A DNA stretch of 40,704 nucleotides, taken from the NCBI GenBank assembly GCA_016212665.1, contig JACREZ010000022.1, positions 1 through 40,704 of the forward strand, read 5' to 3'. The notes beneath the pieces were generated by a model. That model worked only from the letters and a program-made list of their open reading frames with translations. It was not told the DNA's origin and searched no databases. Below, piece after piece: positions 7,912 to 16,490 of the stretch (positions are counted from its first letter, which is position 1; every line of letters starts with the position of its first letter). The stretch comes from Ignavibacteriota bacterium (GTDB lineage: Bacteria > Bacteroidota > Ignavibacteria > UBA10030 > SZUA-254). The position numbers were made by a program, and so were the translations under genes.

Positions 7912-9306
7912 ATGGAAATCGAATTTCTCGGCGCCGCGCAAACCGTAACCGGCTCAATGCATCTTCTTCACGTAAACGGAAAACGTATTCTTCTCGACTG
8001 CGGATTATTTCAAGGCAGAAGAGCGGAATCAACAGAACGAAACAGGAAATTTCCCTTTGACCCGGAATCTATTGATGCGGTGATTCTTTCACACGCTCAC
8101 ATTGACCACAGCGGTAACTTGCCGGGACTTGTGAAGCAAGGATACGTGGGACCAATTTTCTGTACAAACGCGACACTTGATTTATGCAGAATTATGCTTG
8201 CCGATAGCGCGCATATTCAGGAGAAAGATGTGGAGTTCATCAACAAGAAACATGCGAAGCGGCATGAACCTCCGGTCGAGCCGTTGTACACACCGGAAGA
8301 TGCGACGCGTGCGTTGGAAAACTTTCAAGGAGTTTCTTATAACAAGGAGTTCGATGTGTTACCGAATGTCCGCGCTAAGTTTGTAGATGCCGGACACATC
8401 CTCGGCTCTGCGTCTATTCATCTCACCATCAAAGAAAACGGAACAACAAAAACGCTCGGATTCACCGGCGACATCGGGCGATGGAATATGCCGATTATCC
8501 GCGACCCGCAGTTCATGGGAAACGTTGATGCACTCATCAGTGAAAGTACGTACGGTGGCATTCTTCACGATTCTCCCGATGATATGGAGAAAAATTTATC
8601 AAGCGTTCTTCACCGGACATTTGAGCGGGGTGGAAAAGTGATTGTGCCGGCGTTCAGCGTCGGGCGTACGCAGGACATCGTGTATGCTCTCCACAAGTTG
8701 AAAGACAGAAATAACTTACCGTCGTTCCCGATTTATATTGATAGTCCACTTGCGATTAATGCGACCGAGATTTTCCGTAAACATCGCGAGTGCTACGACG
8801 AAGAAACGCTCAAACACATTCTCGAACATCACGACCCGCTCGGCTTGAGTCAGTTACACTATGTTCGCACGGCAGAAGAATCAAAACAACTCAACGATAA
8901 GAAAGAACCGTGCATGATTATCTCCGCATCGGGTATGTGCGAAGCCGGGCGCATTGTTCATCATCTTGCAAACAATATTGAAGACGCCCGCAACACGATT
9001 ATGATTGTCGGCTATCAGGCAGAACATACGTTAGGTCGAAAACTTGTGGAGGAATTTCCTGAAGTGAAAATGTTCGGAGAGTTTTTCAAACTGCGAGCGG
9101 AGGTGGCTGTGTTCAACTCGTTCTCCGCACATGCAGACGGAAACGAATTGTTGAAGTACATCACCAAGTTTGACCAAAATCAGTTACAACAGATTTTTCT
9201 TGTACATGGTGAATTGGAGCGACAAGAGAAACTGAGGCGGGGATTGAACGGACTTGGGTTCAATCATGTAGAGATGCCTGTGCGTGGAAAGAAGTTTGAG
9301 TTGTAA
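7912..9306 (+). CDS. Beta-CASP metallo-beta-lactamase-fold hydrolase (RNA-processing type)
   Basis: A 464-residue MBL-fold protein of the beta-CASP group, related to bacterial and archaeal CPSF-73-like nucleases. The metal-binding motif is SHAHIDHSGNLP (HxHxDH), with the later ligands in DAGHILGSAS and GFTGDIG. The beta-CASP part is shown by SESTYGG, IISASGMCEAGR and the terminal FSAHADGNELL histidine. Length and motif order match the family. RNA or nucleic-acid hydrolysis is the expected activity; no partner gene is adjacent. It converges on the Ycf48-like gene across a structured intergenic region. Confidence 0.88.
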   Translation: MEIEFLGAAQTVTGSMHLLHVNGKRILLDCGLFQGRRAESTERNRKFPFDPESIDAVILSHAHIDHSGNLPGLVKQGYVGPIFCTNATLDLCRIMLADSAHIQEKDVEFINKKHAKRHEPPVEPLYTPEDATRALENFQGVSYNKEFDVLPNVRAKFVDAGHILGSASIHLTIKENGTTKTLGFTGDIGRWNMPIIRDPQFMGNVDALISESTYGGILHDSPDDMEKNLSSVLHRTFERGGKVIVPAFSVGRTQDIVYALHKLKDRNNLPSFPIYIDSPLAINATEIFRKHRECYDEETLKHILEHHDPLGLSQLHYVRTAEESKQLNDKKEPCMIISASGMCEAGRIVHHLANNIEDARNTIMIVGYQAEHTLGRKLVEEFPEVKMFGEFFKLRAEVAVFNSFSAHADGNELLKYITKFDQNQLQQIFLVHGELERQEKLRRGLNGLGFNHVEMPVRGKKFEL

Positions 9307-9323
9307 AGTAGTTGAGTAGTCTT

Positions 9324-9418
9324 GCCCGCCGCAGGCGGGTGAAAGTACAAAGTAGTTGAGATAAAATTTCTCAACCACTCATCATCTCATCTACTCATCT
9401 ACTCATTATCTCAACTAC
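9324..9418. terminator. Structured region between convergent genes
   Basis: Three inverted repeats lie between two converging genes: CCCGCC/GGCGGG with a 3-base loop (9325-9339), GTTGAGA/TCTCAAC (9355-9375) and the longer GTAGTTGAGATAA/TTATCTCAACTAC (9352-9364 with 9406-9418), the last two being mutually exclusive. The sequence between is low-complexity CTCATCTA. A bidirectional terminator role is inferred. No strong U-run is present, and the GC hairpin resembles a dispersed palindromic repeat. Confidence 0.5.
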
Positions 9419-9438
9419 TCATATACTTATCATCTCAA

Positions 9439-10986
9439 CTACTGCCCGCCATTATCCGTACGAATGATTAGTCCATCGGCGCCGGCAATGGTTTGTGTGT
9501 TTGCATCTTGAAGATGGAGTCCGTCGAAATGTTTAGTATAGCCCGTCGGACGGGAGATCCAACTTGCACCTCCATCGGTTGTACGATACAGCGCCCCGTC
9601 ATCACCGACGACCATTCCGCGCAACGCATCGGCAAAGGCAACATTTCTGAACGACTTTAAGATCGAAACTACCTGGTCTGTCCACGTTCCGCCGCCATTG
9701 AGCGTTCGCTTAATTGTTCCTTGAATTCCAACAGCCGTTCCGGTATTCACATCAAGAAAATGAACTGCCAGCAATTTACTGTTCATCGTGTCTGATTGGT
9801 TCACCCAAATTTGCCCGCCGTTGGTTGTGTGAAAAATTGCTTCGCCTCCATTCTGGACGTAACCTCCGACCACTGTCCCGATATTCACTCCGGCAAATGA
9901 AACGCTTTCAAAATCGTAGCGTTGTTCTTCGAACGAGCGCGACCAGTTCAGCCCGCCATCTACCGAACGAAGAATAATTCCCCATCGCACATTTGTCGTC
10001 TGCGATGTATAAAACCCAACTGCGTACACGGTGTTCAGTGGCGCGAAATCAACTCCCTTGAAATGATAGTTCGCTCCTCCAAATGTTTGTGCCGACCATG
10101 TTGCGCCGGCATCGGTGGTTCGGAGTATTGTTCCTTGCGCGCCAACGGCAACTCCTGTTGTCGCGTTCGCGAAGGAAACCCCGTACAACACGTTTGCCGT
10201 ATTGCTTGCAACCTGAATCCATTCATCGCCGCCGTTCGTTGTGCGCAAAACTGTCCCGTTTTGTCCGACAGCAATTCCTGTTGTTTGAGTTGCATATGCG
10301 ACACTAAATAACGGCTGGTCTGTTCCGCTCGGCTGTTGAATCCAGCCAATGATTTTTGAAACGATATTCGTTTCGCCGGAAACTCCATCGTTCGTGTACG
10401 CACGAACGCGGTAAAAATATTGCCGGTTCGCGACGAGGTTCATGTCGTTGTGGGTGAGTGAATCAATTCCCGTGCGCGCAAGTTCGCCCCACACTCCGTC
10501 AACGCCTGTTTTCCGCTCGACAATAAACCCCAGTTCGTTATTTGACCGTTGTTGCCATTGCAAACCGATACTTCTGCTGGTAAGAACTGTTGCAACAAGG
10601 TTTCTCGGTCCGGGAAGAATTTCAAACACCTCGAACACGCCGTTGCTTTCATCCCGTATTGAGGGCTCGTTCAAATTTGAAATACGAATCAGTGCTTGCG
10701 TTGAAACCGTTCCGGTTACATACCATCGCTCTTCGCCATCGTTCGGTGTTCCGTTAAATAATTTCGAAAACGACACGCCATCATCGTAGGAGATTTCAAT
10801 TTTCACGTCACCGGAAACATTACTCGACGACCATTGAATCGTCTGCATGGTTCCTATCTGCCATCGTTCTCCGCCGTTCGGTGAACTGAGCGTGAGCGTC
10901 TTTTCCTCATCCGCGGGAACATCATCGCAATGAAATGAAACGAACAAAAACATCAACGCTGTTACGAAAAAGGGAATTAGTTTCAT
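9439..10986 (-). CDS. Secreted Ycf48-like repeat protein with Kre9/KNH-like and FN3 domains
   Basis: A 515-residue exported protein. The signal sequence MKLIPFFVTALMFLFVSFHC ends at Cys20, so it may be a lipoprotein, although FHC is not an ideal lipobox. Next comes a Kre9/KNH-like domain with the 'SPNGGERWQIG...IQWSS' pattern common in Chlorobiota-type secreted proteins (about 32-120). A fibronectin type III domain follows (about 128-215), then at least six BNR/Ycf48-type repeats of the form 'GxxGTILRTTDGGxxW' to the C-terminus, forming a beta-propeller. Photosynthetic Ycf48 helps photosystem II assembly, but bacterial homologues with this layout are generic surface proteins. Role here unknown. 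Confidence 0.85.
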   Translation of the reverse strand: MKLIPFFVTALMFLFVSFHCDDVPADEEKTLTLSSPNGGERWQIGTMQTIQWSSSNVSGDVKIEISYDDGVSFSKLFNGTPNDGEERWYVTGTVSTQALIRISNLNEPSIRDESNGVFEVFEILPGPRNLVATVLTSRSIGLQWQQRSNNELGFIVERKTGVDGVWGELARTGIDSLTHNDMNLVANRQYFYRVRAYTNDGVSGETNIVSKIIGWIQQPSGTDQPLFSVAYATQTTGIAVGQNGTVLRTTNGGDEWIQVASNTANVLYGVSFANATTGVAVGAQGTILRTTDAGATWSAQTFGGANYHFKGVDFAPLNTVYAVGFYTSQTTNVRWGIILRSVDGGLNWSRSFEEQRYDFESVSFAGVNIGTVVGGYVQNGGEAIFHTTNGGQIWVNQSDTMNSKLLAVHFLDVNTGTAVGIQGTIKRTLNGGGTWTDQVVSILKSFRNVAFADALRGMVVGDDGALYRTTDGGASWISRPTGYTKHFDGLHLQDANTQTIAGADGLIIRTDNGGQ

Positions 10987-11060
10987 TGGTTATCCTTGTT
11001 AGCACTTCTAAATAGTTTGCAGAGCAATAGTATTGAGAAAAGAGAAGAAAACCAAGTGAG

Positions 11061-11089
11061 TTGAATTAACAGATTGATTTTTGTATATT
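11061..11089 (+). promoter_or_regulatory. Likely promoter for tRNA-Gly
   Basis: TTGAAT and TATATT are separated by 17 bases and placed so that transcription would begin about 10 bases before the tRNA-Gly gene. The match to the general sigma-70-type -35/-10 consensus is 4/6 and 5/6. It may also drive the downstream tRNA-Val. Confidence 0.5.
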
Positions 11090-11108
11090 GGCAAGCCGTT
11101 GCAGTACT

Positions 11109-11180
11109 GCGGGAGTAATTCAGCGGTAGAATGCAAGCTTCCCAAGCTTGACGTCGCGGGTTCGATCCCCGTCTCCCGCT
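11109..11180 (+). tRNA. tRNA-Gly (anticodon CCC)
   Basis: A 72-base cloverleaf. The acceptor arm GCGGGAG pairs with CTCCCGC, the D-arm contains TTCAGCGGTAGAA, the anticodon stem is CAAGC/GCTTG around loop TTCCCAA (anticodon CCC), and the T-arm GCGGGTTCGATCCCCGT is normal. The 3' CCA is not encoded. The acceptor and T-arm are typical of bacterial tRNA-Gly. Confidence 0.93.
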
Positions 11181-11262
11181 CACCAATGCAAAATGAAAAA
11201 GGAAAAATGCAAAAAGGGTTACCGTCTGTAGATTTTTTTTCATTTTGAATTTTTCATTGATT

Positions 11263-11337
11263 GGACGCTTAGCTCAGCTGGTTCAGAGCGCCGCCCTTAC
11301 AAGGCGGAGGTCGCTGGTTCGATCCCAGCAGCGTCCA
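11263..11337 (+). tRNA. tRNA-Val (anticodon TAC)
   Basis: A 75-base cloverleaf. The acceptor arm GGACGCT pairs with AGCGTCC, the D-arm is AGCTCAGCTGGTTCAGAGC, the anticodon stem CCGCC/GGCGG encloses loop CTTACAA (anticodon TAC), and the T-arm is CGCTGGTTCGATCCCAGCA. The discriminator is A and no CCA is encoded. It lies 82 bases after tRNA-Gly and is probably cotranscribed with it. Confidence 0.94.
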
Positions 11338-11350
11338 CACTTCCATTGTT

Positions 11351-11432
11351 AAGATGGAGCCTACCTTAGCTTATCGAAATTATCAATCCTCAAAATTCTT
11401 TACTTCTTATGAATAAAGGTGGACTCCATCTT
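11351..11432. repeat. 82-bp element with terminal inverted repeats (MITE-like or terminator)
   Basis: The ends AAGATGGAGCCTACCTT and AAGGTGGACTCCATCTT form a 17-bp inverted repeat with two mismatches around an AT-rich 48-base centre, and the right arm continues into TTTTT. It could terminate the tRNA transcript or be a small non-autonomous element. It carries no coding sequence. Confidence 0.5.
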
Positions 11433-11473
11433 TTTATGAGTTTTTCATTATCTTCCCAAATCAATTTGTATTT

Positions 11474-12226
11474 ATGGAACTCACTTTTTCAACAACACTC
11501 ATTGTCTGTTCTGTTTTTTTCATTGTAGCGGCTTTATACTCATCCGTTGGACATGGAGGAGCCTCGGGCTACCTCGCAATACTTTCGATGTTTGCCGTTG
11601 CACATAAAGAAATGTCAACTACCGCGCTTATGCTCAATATTGTCGTAGCGAGTATAGCGTTTGTCTTCTATCTTCGCGCCGGACATTTTTCATGGAAACT
11701 TACGCTTCCTTTTTTTCTCAGTTCAATTCCATTGGCATTTCTCGGAGGGATGCTGGATGTCTCTGCCAAATCATATACAATCTTACTTGCCTTGGCACTC
11801 CTCTTCGCTTCGTACCGGCTCATCATTCATGTCGAAGCAAAAGAAAAAACTTCTCAAACAATTCCTTCTTTGTCAGTTGCTCTTTTAGCAGGCGCAATCA
11901 TCGGATTGGTTTCGGGAATTGTCGGAGTCGGAGGAGGAATTTTTCTTAGCCCGCTAATCTTGTTGATGGGATGGGCGACGGCAAAACAAACGTCAGCAAC
12001 GGCTGCATTATTTATTGTTGTTAATTCGGTTGCGGGATTACTGGGAAGACAGGTGGAAGGAAACTTCGTTGTCGGAAATTTCCTTCCGTTTTTACTTGCG
12101 GCAATTCTTGGTGGCGTAATCGGCTCTCAGTTGGGGGCGACAAAATTTTCGTCACTTTGGTTGAGAAGAATTCTTGGTGTCGTTCTCATCATCGCCGCGT
12201 TGAAGTTGATTTTTACCTCATTGTAA
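11474..12226 (+). CDS. TSUP-family permease (TauE/SafE-like)
   Basis: A 250-residue polytopic membrane protein with about seven to eight hydrophobic helices. It shows the internal duplication typical of the sulfite exporter TauE/SafE family: the first half carries SSVGHGGASGYLAILSMF and the second half GIVGVGGGIFLSPLILLMGW, both with the Gly-rich turn. The family moves small anions, often sulfur compounds or organic acids, across the inner membrane; the substrate cannot be told from context. ATG 11474 starts just before the first helix. It converges on the permease-ABM gene with only 14 bases between the stop codons. Confidence 0.85.
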   Translation: MELTFSTTLIVCSVFFIVAALYSSVGHGGASGYLAILSMFAVAHKEMSTTALMLNIVVASIAFVFYLRAGHFSWKLTLPFFLSSIPLAFLGGMLDVSAKSYTILLALALLFASYRLIIHVEAKEKTSQTIPSLSVALLAGAIIGLVSGIVGVGGGIFLSPLILLMGWATAKQTSATAALFIVVNSVAGLLGRQVEGNFVVGNFLPFLLAAILGGVIGSQLGATKFSSLWLRRILGVVLIIAALKLIFTSL

Positions 12227-12240
12227 TCAATCAAACATAA

Positions 12241-13524
12241 TCAGACAGCGGCATTACAAATACAAACGTTCTGCCCGTATGTTTCGTAGTGCGTGACATT
12301 CGGCTCGAGTTCCAGTAAATACTCTTTGTCTTTCGGATAATACACAGCACACTCGATATTCTCGCCGGAAAATTTCCGAATCGCATCGTACGATTCCCAG
12401 AACGAGAGAAAGAGAAAGTGCGCTTTATCTTCCTGAATATTGTGCATGACAACAACGCCGCGATTTCCTTCTGTCTTCCTGCAATCGTCCTCGCCCGTCT
12501 GACGAAGATACGCGAGATATTCTTCTGCTTTTGAAGCAGGCGTTACTCCATGCCACATTCTTGTTATGAGAGATTGATTTGTTTCCCGGTCTTTGCTCAA
12601 TTGTTCCTTTATGGCTTTTACTTTTTCGGTTGATGAGCGCTTTGTTACAATCAACACAACAGCAACAACGATAATTGCCGCCGCAATGAAGGTTGTCTGC
12701 GTCAGAACTTCACCGGCAAACAACCATCCAACAAACACCGCAACAACCGGATTAACATACGCGTATGTTGCAACGCGTGATGGTGTCGTCGCTCCGAGCA
12801 AAAAGATGTACGCCATAAATCCAATCGAACCGAATGAAATCAAATACAACAGAGAAAGCACAGAAACTGTCGAAACATTTTCCACTGAGTATAATTGATG
12901 TTCTCCGGCAATAAGCGACGCGAGCATCAACATAATTCCTCCCGCCAGCATTTGCATGCTTGAAGTGAGAACAGGAGAGAATGGAAGTTTTGCTTTCTTT
13001 GTATAAAGAGTTCCCCACGCCCACGAGATTGAACCGCCGATAACTGCAATCGCACCGTATAAACTCGAACTTCCGTCAGTGGCAATTGTGTCCGGTCGAA
13101 CTAAAAGAACAATTCCGGCAATTCCCAAACCGATGCCGAGGAACGTTCTGAGATTCAGGGTCGCTTTTTCTCCATACATCGCGCTGAAGAGAACAATCCA
13201 CAGAGGAATGGAAGCAACTAACAACGCGGCTAATCCGGATGAGACATATTGTTCTGCCCATGTGAGCGCGCCGTTTCCTCCAAGGAACAGTAAACCGCCT
13301 CCAATTGCCGCTTGTTTCCATTGGGTTGGAGAGGGCGAACCCATTCCTTTCAATCTTGCATAAAGATAAAAGATAATACCGGCGACGAGGAAGCGAACTC
13401 CTGCCATAAACAATGGCGGAATAGTCTCCACGCCGAATCGAATTGCAAGATACGTCGTTCCCCAGATGATATAAACCGCCGCAAACGCGGCAATGATTTT
13501 TGTCTTGTGTTGTTTTTCATTCAT
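12241..13524 (-). CDS. EamA/DMT permease fused to a C-terminal ABM-like domain
   Basis: A 427-residue protein. Residues about 8-300 form ten transmembrane helices of an EamA/YedA-type drug/metabolite transporter, with two EamA repeats (VYIIWGTTYLAIRFGVETIPP in the first, SWAWGTLYTKKAKL at the start of the second). After a charged linker (KRSSTEKVKAIKEQLSK), residues about 315-425 resemble a soluble antibiotic-biosynthesis-monooxygenase (ABM) ferredoxin-like fold: ITRMWHGVTPASKAEEYLAYL, GVVVMHN, HFLFLSFWESYDAIRKFSG. DMT transporters are normally about 290-300 residues, so the tail is an addition in one uninterrupted frame. The gene starts two bases after the Lrp-type regulator stop, so the two are very probably an operon, with the regulator likely sensing the exported metabolite. 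Confidence 0.85.
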   Translation of the reverse strand: MNEKQHKTKIIAAFAAVYIIWGTTYLAIRFGVETIPPLFMAGVRFLVAGIIFYLYARLKGMGSPSPTQWKQAAIGGGLLFLGGNGALTWAEQYVSSGLAALLVASIPLWIVLFSAMYGEKATLNLRTFLGIGLGIAGIVLLVRPDTIATDGSSSLYGAIAVIGGSISWAWGTLYTKKAKLPFSPVLTSSMQMLAGGIMLMLASLIAGEHQLYSVENVSTVSVLSLLYLISFGSIGFMAYIFLLGATTPSRVATYAYVNPVVAVFVGWLFAGEVLTQTTFIAAAIIVVAVVLIVTKRSSTEKVKAIKEQLSKDRETNQSLITRMWHGVTPASKAEEYLAYLRQTGEDDCRKTEGNRGVVVMHNIQEDKAHFLFLSFWESYDAIRKFSGENIECAVYYPKDKEYLLELEPNVTHYETYGQNVCICNAAV

Positions 13525-13526
13525 AA

Positions 13527-13997
13527 TTATTTCTCCTTTTCGTTGATGTCCAAAAAGAGGGTTGATATTTCTTTGACTGTATCGAGAACAATGGTTGTCC
13601 GCGTAGAGCGCAATGTTTTAATTTTTCCAAATCGCTCACGAAGAATTTCAGAAAGATGGTTTGTATCCTTCGAGCGGACTTTCACGAGAAAGCAATCTTC
13701 ACCTGCAACATGGTGAACTTCCTGAACTTCGGGAATACTTGCCAGGAGTTTTGCTGTTTTTACTTCGCCGATAGAATCATCGGTTTTTACAAACACGAAT
13801 GCGACAAGTCCGTAATCGAGTTGCCGCGAATCGAGCGTTACGGTGTATCCTTTGATGATGCCCTGTGCTTCCATTTTTCGTACACGCTCTAGCACGGCGG
13901 AAGGAGCCATGCCGACTTCCTTGGCAATTTCCGAATTTGCGACACGGGCGTTCGCTTGTAACATTGTCAGTATTGTGCGGTCAATTGAGTCAATCAT
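13527..13997 (-). CDS. Lrp/AsnC-family transcriptional regulator
   Basis: A 156-residue feast/famine regulator started at ATG 13997 (MIDSIDRTILTMLQ). The reading frame is open further upstream but does not look like protein. The N-terminal winged helix is clear (LQANARVANSEIAKEVGMAPSAVLERVRKMEAQGII) and is followed by the RAM/ligand-binding domain (VTLDSRQLDYGLVAFVFVKT...VQEVHHVAGEDCFLVKVRSKD). Such proteins form oligomers that bind amino acids or similar ligands. Its two-base spacing from the permease-ABM gene implies control of, and cotranscription with, that exporter. Confidence 0.9.
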   Translation of the reverse strand: MIDSIDRTILTMLQANARVANSEIAKEVGMAPSAVLERVRKMEAQGIIKGYTVTLDSRQLDYGLVAFVFVKTDDSIGEVKTAKLLASIPEVQEVHHVAGEDCFLVKVRSKDTNHLSEILRERFGKIKTLRSTRTTIVLDTVKEISTLFLDINEKEK

Positions 13998-14130
13998 ACA
14001 GTTTAATAGATAATAATACGAATATTGTTCTGAAAAGATACGTGGTTTCAGAATAATATACAAATGCTGATTTGGTGAAAAACGGAGTGTATTTGAGGGG
14101 TTAGAAAAGCGGGGTGAGAATTATCCTAAG

Positions 14131-14943
14131 TCATACGTACAGCGCGCTTCCGAATTCCCGTCTATGCTTTAGTGTGATTGGATGTTCTTCCCCCAGATAT
14201 TTGAAGATGGCAATACATGCTTTTCTCGAACCGTCATCGTCATAGTAACGGTCGGCGCGAATGACATCTATGAATTGTTCCAACGCAGAATCGAAATCCT
14301 GTGAACGAACGGATTGAATTGCCGCGAGATACTTTGGTTTGATTTCTGCATCGGGAAGAACGCTTGAATCGGATTCAAGTTCGAATATGCGCGAGAAGAT
14401 TTTCATAGTCTCGGTTACTTCGTTGAACTTCGGTTCATCAATTCCTTCAATCAATTTATTGGCTTCTTCCGGGGAGTCAAACAAAAGTGTTTTGGCGAGA
14501 TAAACTTTCGCCTCGATGTTCTCCGGTTCTTCCGCGAGAATGTTTTGCAACAGGAGTTGTGCATCAAACATCTTTCCCTTGTTCAAAAAAGATTTTGCCT
14601 CCTCCAGTTCCTGTTTGATTTTACTCGGAAGGTATTTCTCCAACCACTGAACAACCATGTGTTCCGGCATCGCGCCGGAAAACTCACCGATAACTTGTCC
14701 TTGAGAAATTAACTTCACATTCGGAATGCTTTGAATTCCGTACGCGGCGGAAATATCAGGCAGTTCTTCCGTATTCACTTTTGCGAGTTCCCACTTGCCC
14801 CCGCTTTTCTGTGCAAGCCGTTCCAGAATTGGTCCGAGCAACCGGCAAGGTGCGCACCATTCAGCCCAGAAATCTACGAGAACAGGGATTTGAAAACTTC
14901 GTTCGAGAACTTGTGTGCGGAAATCTGTTACGTCGTGGTTCAT
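14131..14943 (-). CDS. Thioredoxin-domain protein with C-terminal TPR (YbbN/CnoX-like)
   Basis: About 270 residues. The thioredoxin fold (residues about 5-110) has an intact active site, WAEWCAPCRLLGP, and the cis-Pro region GIQSIPNVKLI. The C-terminal half contains TPR-like helices (AKSFLNKGKMFDAQLLLQNIL and PENIEAKVYLAKTLL). This layout matches YbbN/CnoX, a thioredoxin-like chaperone/holdase linked to protein folding under oxidative stress; unlike the E. coli protein it keeps both cysteines (CAPC), so it could be redox-active. ATG 14943 was chosen because the thioredoxin fold begins immediately. It starts four bases after the methyltransferase stop. Confidence 0.87.
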   Translation of the reverse strand: MNHDVTDFRTQVLERSFQIPVLVDFWAEWCAPCRLLGPILERLAQKSGGKWELAKVNTEELPDISAAYGIQSIPNVKLISQGQVIGEFSGAMPEHMVVQWLEKYLPSKIKQELEEAKSFLNKGKMFDAQLLLQNILAEEPENIEAKVYLAKTLLFDSPEEANKLIEGIDEPKFNEVTETMKIFSRIFELESDSSVLPDAEIKPKYLAAIQSVRSQDFDSALEQFIDVIRADRYYDDDGSRKACIAIFKYLGEEHPITLKHRREFGSALYV

Positions 14944-14947
14944 ATTT

Positions 14948-15832
14948 TTATTCTTTTGAAAACATATCACGCTCAGATGCAATTCGCTTTTGAGCAATCT
15001 TCACATACTCTTCATTCAAATCATACCCGACAAAATGTCGTTGCGACTTCAACGCGGCAACGCATGTCGTGCCGCTTCCTGAAAACGGGTCGAGGACAAC
15101 ATCGCCTTCAAATGTATAAAGTTGAATCAACCGGAATGGGAGTTCAACAGGAAACGGAGCAGGGTGCTTCACTCGCTTTGCTGACTCAGCAGGAAACGAC
15201 CAGATACTTTTCGTGTATTCAAGAAATTGGTCGCGGGTGATTGAATTATTCTTCTCTCCTTTTGTAAGCGCAAACGATTCTTTCGAGAAAACAAGAATGT
15301 ACTCATGCACATCGCGTAGCGTCGGATTCGAAGCTGATTTCCAACTTCCCCACGCCGTCGAAGTTCCAGCACTCGCGGATTTGTCCCAGATGATTTCGCC
15401 GCGCATCAAATATCCTATTTTTTCCATTTCATCAATGATAAATTTGTGAACCGGTATGTAAGGTTTCCGTCCTAAGTTCGCCACGTTGATGCAGGCGCGT
15501 CCGCCCGGCACAAGGACACGATACGTTTCTTTGAAAACATCGTGAAGCAACTTTCTGTAATCGTCAAGCGATAAGTCATCATCATACTCTTTTCCGACAT
15601 TGTAGGGGGGCGATGTTACCATCAAATGAACCGAGTTGTCCGGAAGATGAATCATCGTACGGCTATCATGACAGAGCACCGTGTCAAGGACATCTCCGGT
15701 AAGAATATTTTCGGAATCGCTTTTTGATTCCTGCGTCTTGTTTTTTGAATAGAGATTGCGTTTGTAAAACTCATCGGAATTGTAACCGACGCGCGGCGCT
15801 ACACCAAATTCTTTCATTTTTCTTTTTGACAT
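14948..15832 (-). CDS. Site-specific DNA methyltransferase (beta class, SPPY type)
   Basis: A 294-residue amino-methyltransferase. The catalytic motif IV TSPPYNVG (about residues 73-80) precedes the target-recognition segment, and the SAM-binding motif DPFSGSGTTCVAAL lies near the C-terminus (about 250), which is the beta-class order. SPPY is most often associated with N4-cytosine, though N6-adenine enzymes occur. It adds a methyl group to an exocyclic amine of DNA. A possible PD-(D/E)XK nuclease lies two genes upstream on the same strand (16491-17072), so a restriction-modification role is possible, but a solitary regulatory methylase is equally consistent. Confidence 0.88.
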   Translation of the reverse strand: MSKRKMKEFGVAPRVGYNSDEFYKRNLYSKNKTQESKSDSENILTGDVLDTVLCHDSRTMIHLPDNSVHLMVTSPPYNVGKEYDDDLSLDDYRKLLHDVFKETYRVLVPGGRACINVANLGRKPYIPVHKFIIDEMEKIGYLMRGEIIWDKSASAGTSTAWGSWKSASNPTLRDVHEYILVFSKESFALTKGEKNNSITRDQFLEYTKSIWSFPAESAKRVKHPAPFPVELPFRLIQLYTFEGDVVLDPFSGSGTTCVAALKSQRHFVGYDLNEEYVKIAQKRIASERDMFSKE

Positions 15833-15843
15833 ACTTGCTTTAC

Positions 15844-16230
15844 CTATCGAACGGTAACTATTCCTTGCCGTGTGTTGATGGTAAAATCAAACATCGTAAG
15901 AAAATCCATTCCTAAGAGACCATCTATTCTTGCAGACGATGGTAGGTCGTGAGCGAGAACCTTGAATGGTTCGAGTGTGCATCCCAGACAAGAAAATTTT
16001 TGTAGCGAGATTCTGGGAACTGTAAGTTTATCATTCACTGTAACAATAGGATAACGTGTTTTACCCGAATGAATTTCGTATCCCAATTTCTCTAACGCGT
16101 TGCCGGAAAGAAGTGTAAACGAAGCTCCTGTATCCAACAAAAGTGAAAAAATAATTTGCCCCTTCTCGCCTTTTACATACGCTGAAGTTGTGTATAATCT
16201 TCCTGAACGGTTGAGTCTAAACGTCTTCAA
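15844..16230 (-). CDS. Retropepsin-like aspartic protease
   Basis: A single-lobe aspartyl protease of 128 residues. The catalytic motif SLLLDTGASFTLL (Asp33-Thr-Gly) and the later DGLLGMDFL flap/dimer segment match the clan AA retropepsin-like (gag-pol-asp-proteas/Asp_protease_2) group, which works as a homodimer. There is no signal peptide, so a cytoplasmic location is inferred. Its start overlaps the stop of the small upstream gene by four bases. Such paired genes occur in other bacteria; a toxin-antitoxin-like or regulated-protease role is speculative. Confidence 0.83.
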   Translation of the reverse strand: MKTFRLNRSGRLYTTSAYVKGEKGQIIFSLLLDTGASFTLLSGNALEKLGYEIHSGKTRYPIVTVNDKLTVPRISLQKFSCLGCTLEPFKVLAHDLPSSARIDGLLGMDFLTMFDFTINTRQGIVTVR

Positions 16231-16448
16231 AAAATATATGCGATGTCTTTTGGAACGGTGCCGAGGTATTCGATTGCCAAAGTTTTACTTTGGCTCATGA
16301 AAGAAGACATTTTATCTTCTACTGTTTTTTTTCTTTTAGAATGTGCCAGAACTTCTGCTTCGAGAATATTGTAGTCATCCGTCGTTTTGGTACACTCCAG
16401 CAACACCCACTGATTTTTGTATTTTCGTTTGATGGCTGAGTATTTCAT
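16227..16448 (-). CDS. Small partner protein of the retropepsin-like protease
   Basis: A 73-residue hypothetical protein (MKYSAIKRKYKNQWVLLE at the start, TVPKDIAYIF at the end), basic and lysine-rich with a central helical region. It is translationally coupled (four-base overlap) to the aspartic protease. A pattern of W-V-L-L-E / ILEAEVLAHS is reminiscent of small proteins found upstream of such proteases elsewhere. It may be a substrate, inhibitor or antitoxin of the protease. Function not recognised. Confidence 0.7.
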   Translation of the reverse strand: MKYSAIKRKYKNQWVLLECTKTTDDYNILEAEVLAHSKRKKTVEDKMSSFMSQSKTLAIEYLGTVPKDIAYIF

Positions 16449-16490
16449 AGCATTATGAAGTTAGGAAACATCCGGCACAAAATCAAGCAA

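Noticed and set aside
9376-9438. CTCATCTA-type tandem repeat as a possible CRISPR
   Set aside because: Units are short and irregular, with no unique spacers and no cas genes; it is low-complexity intergenic sequence with inverted repeats.
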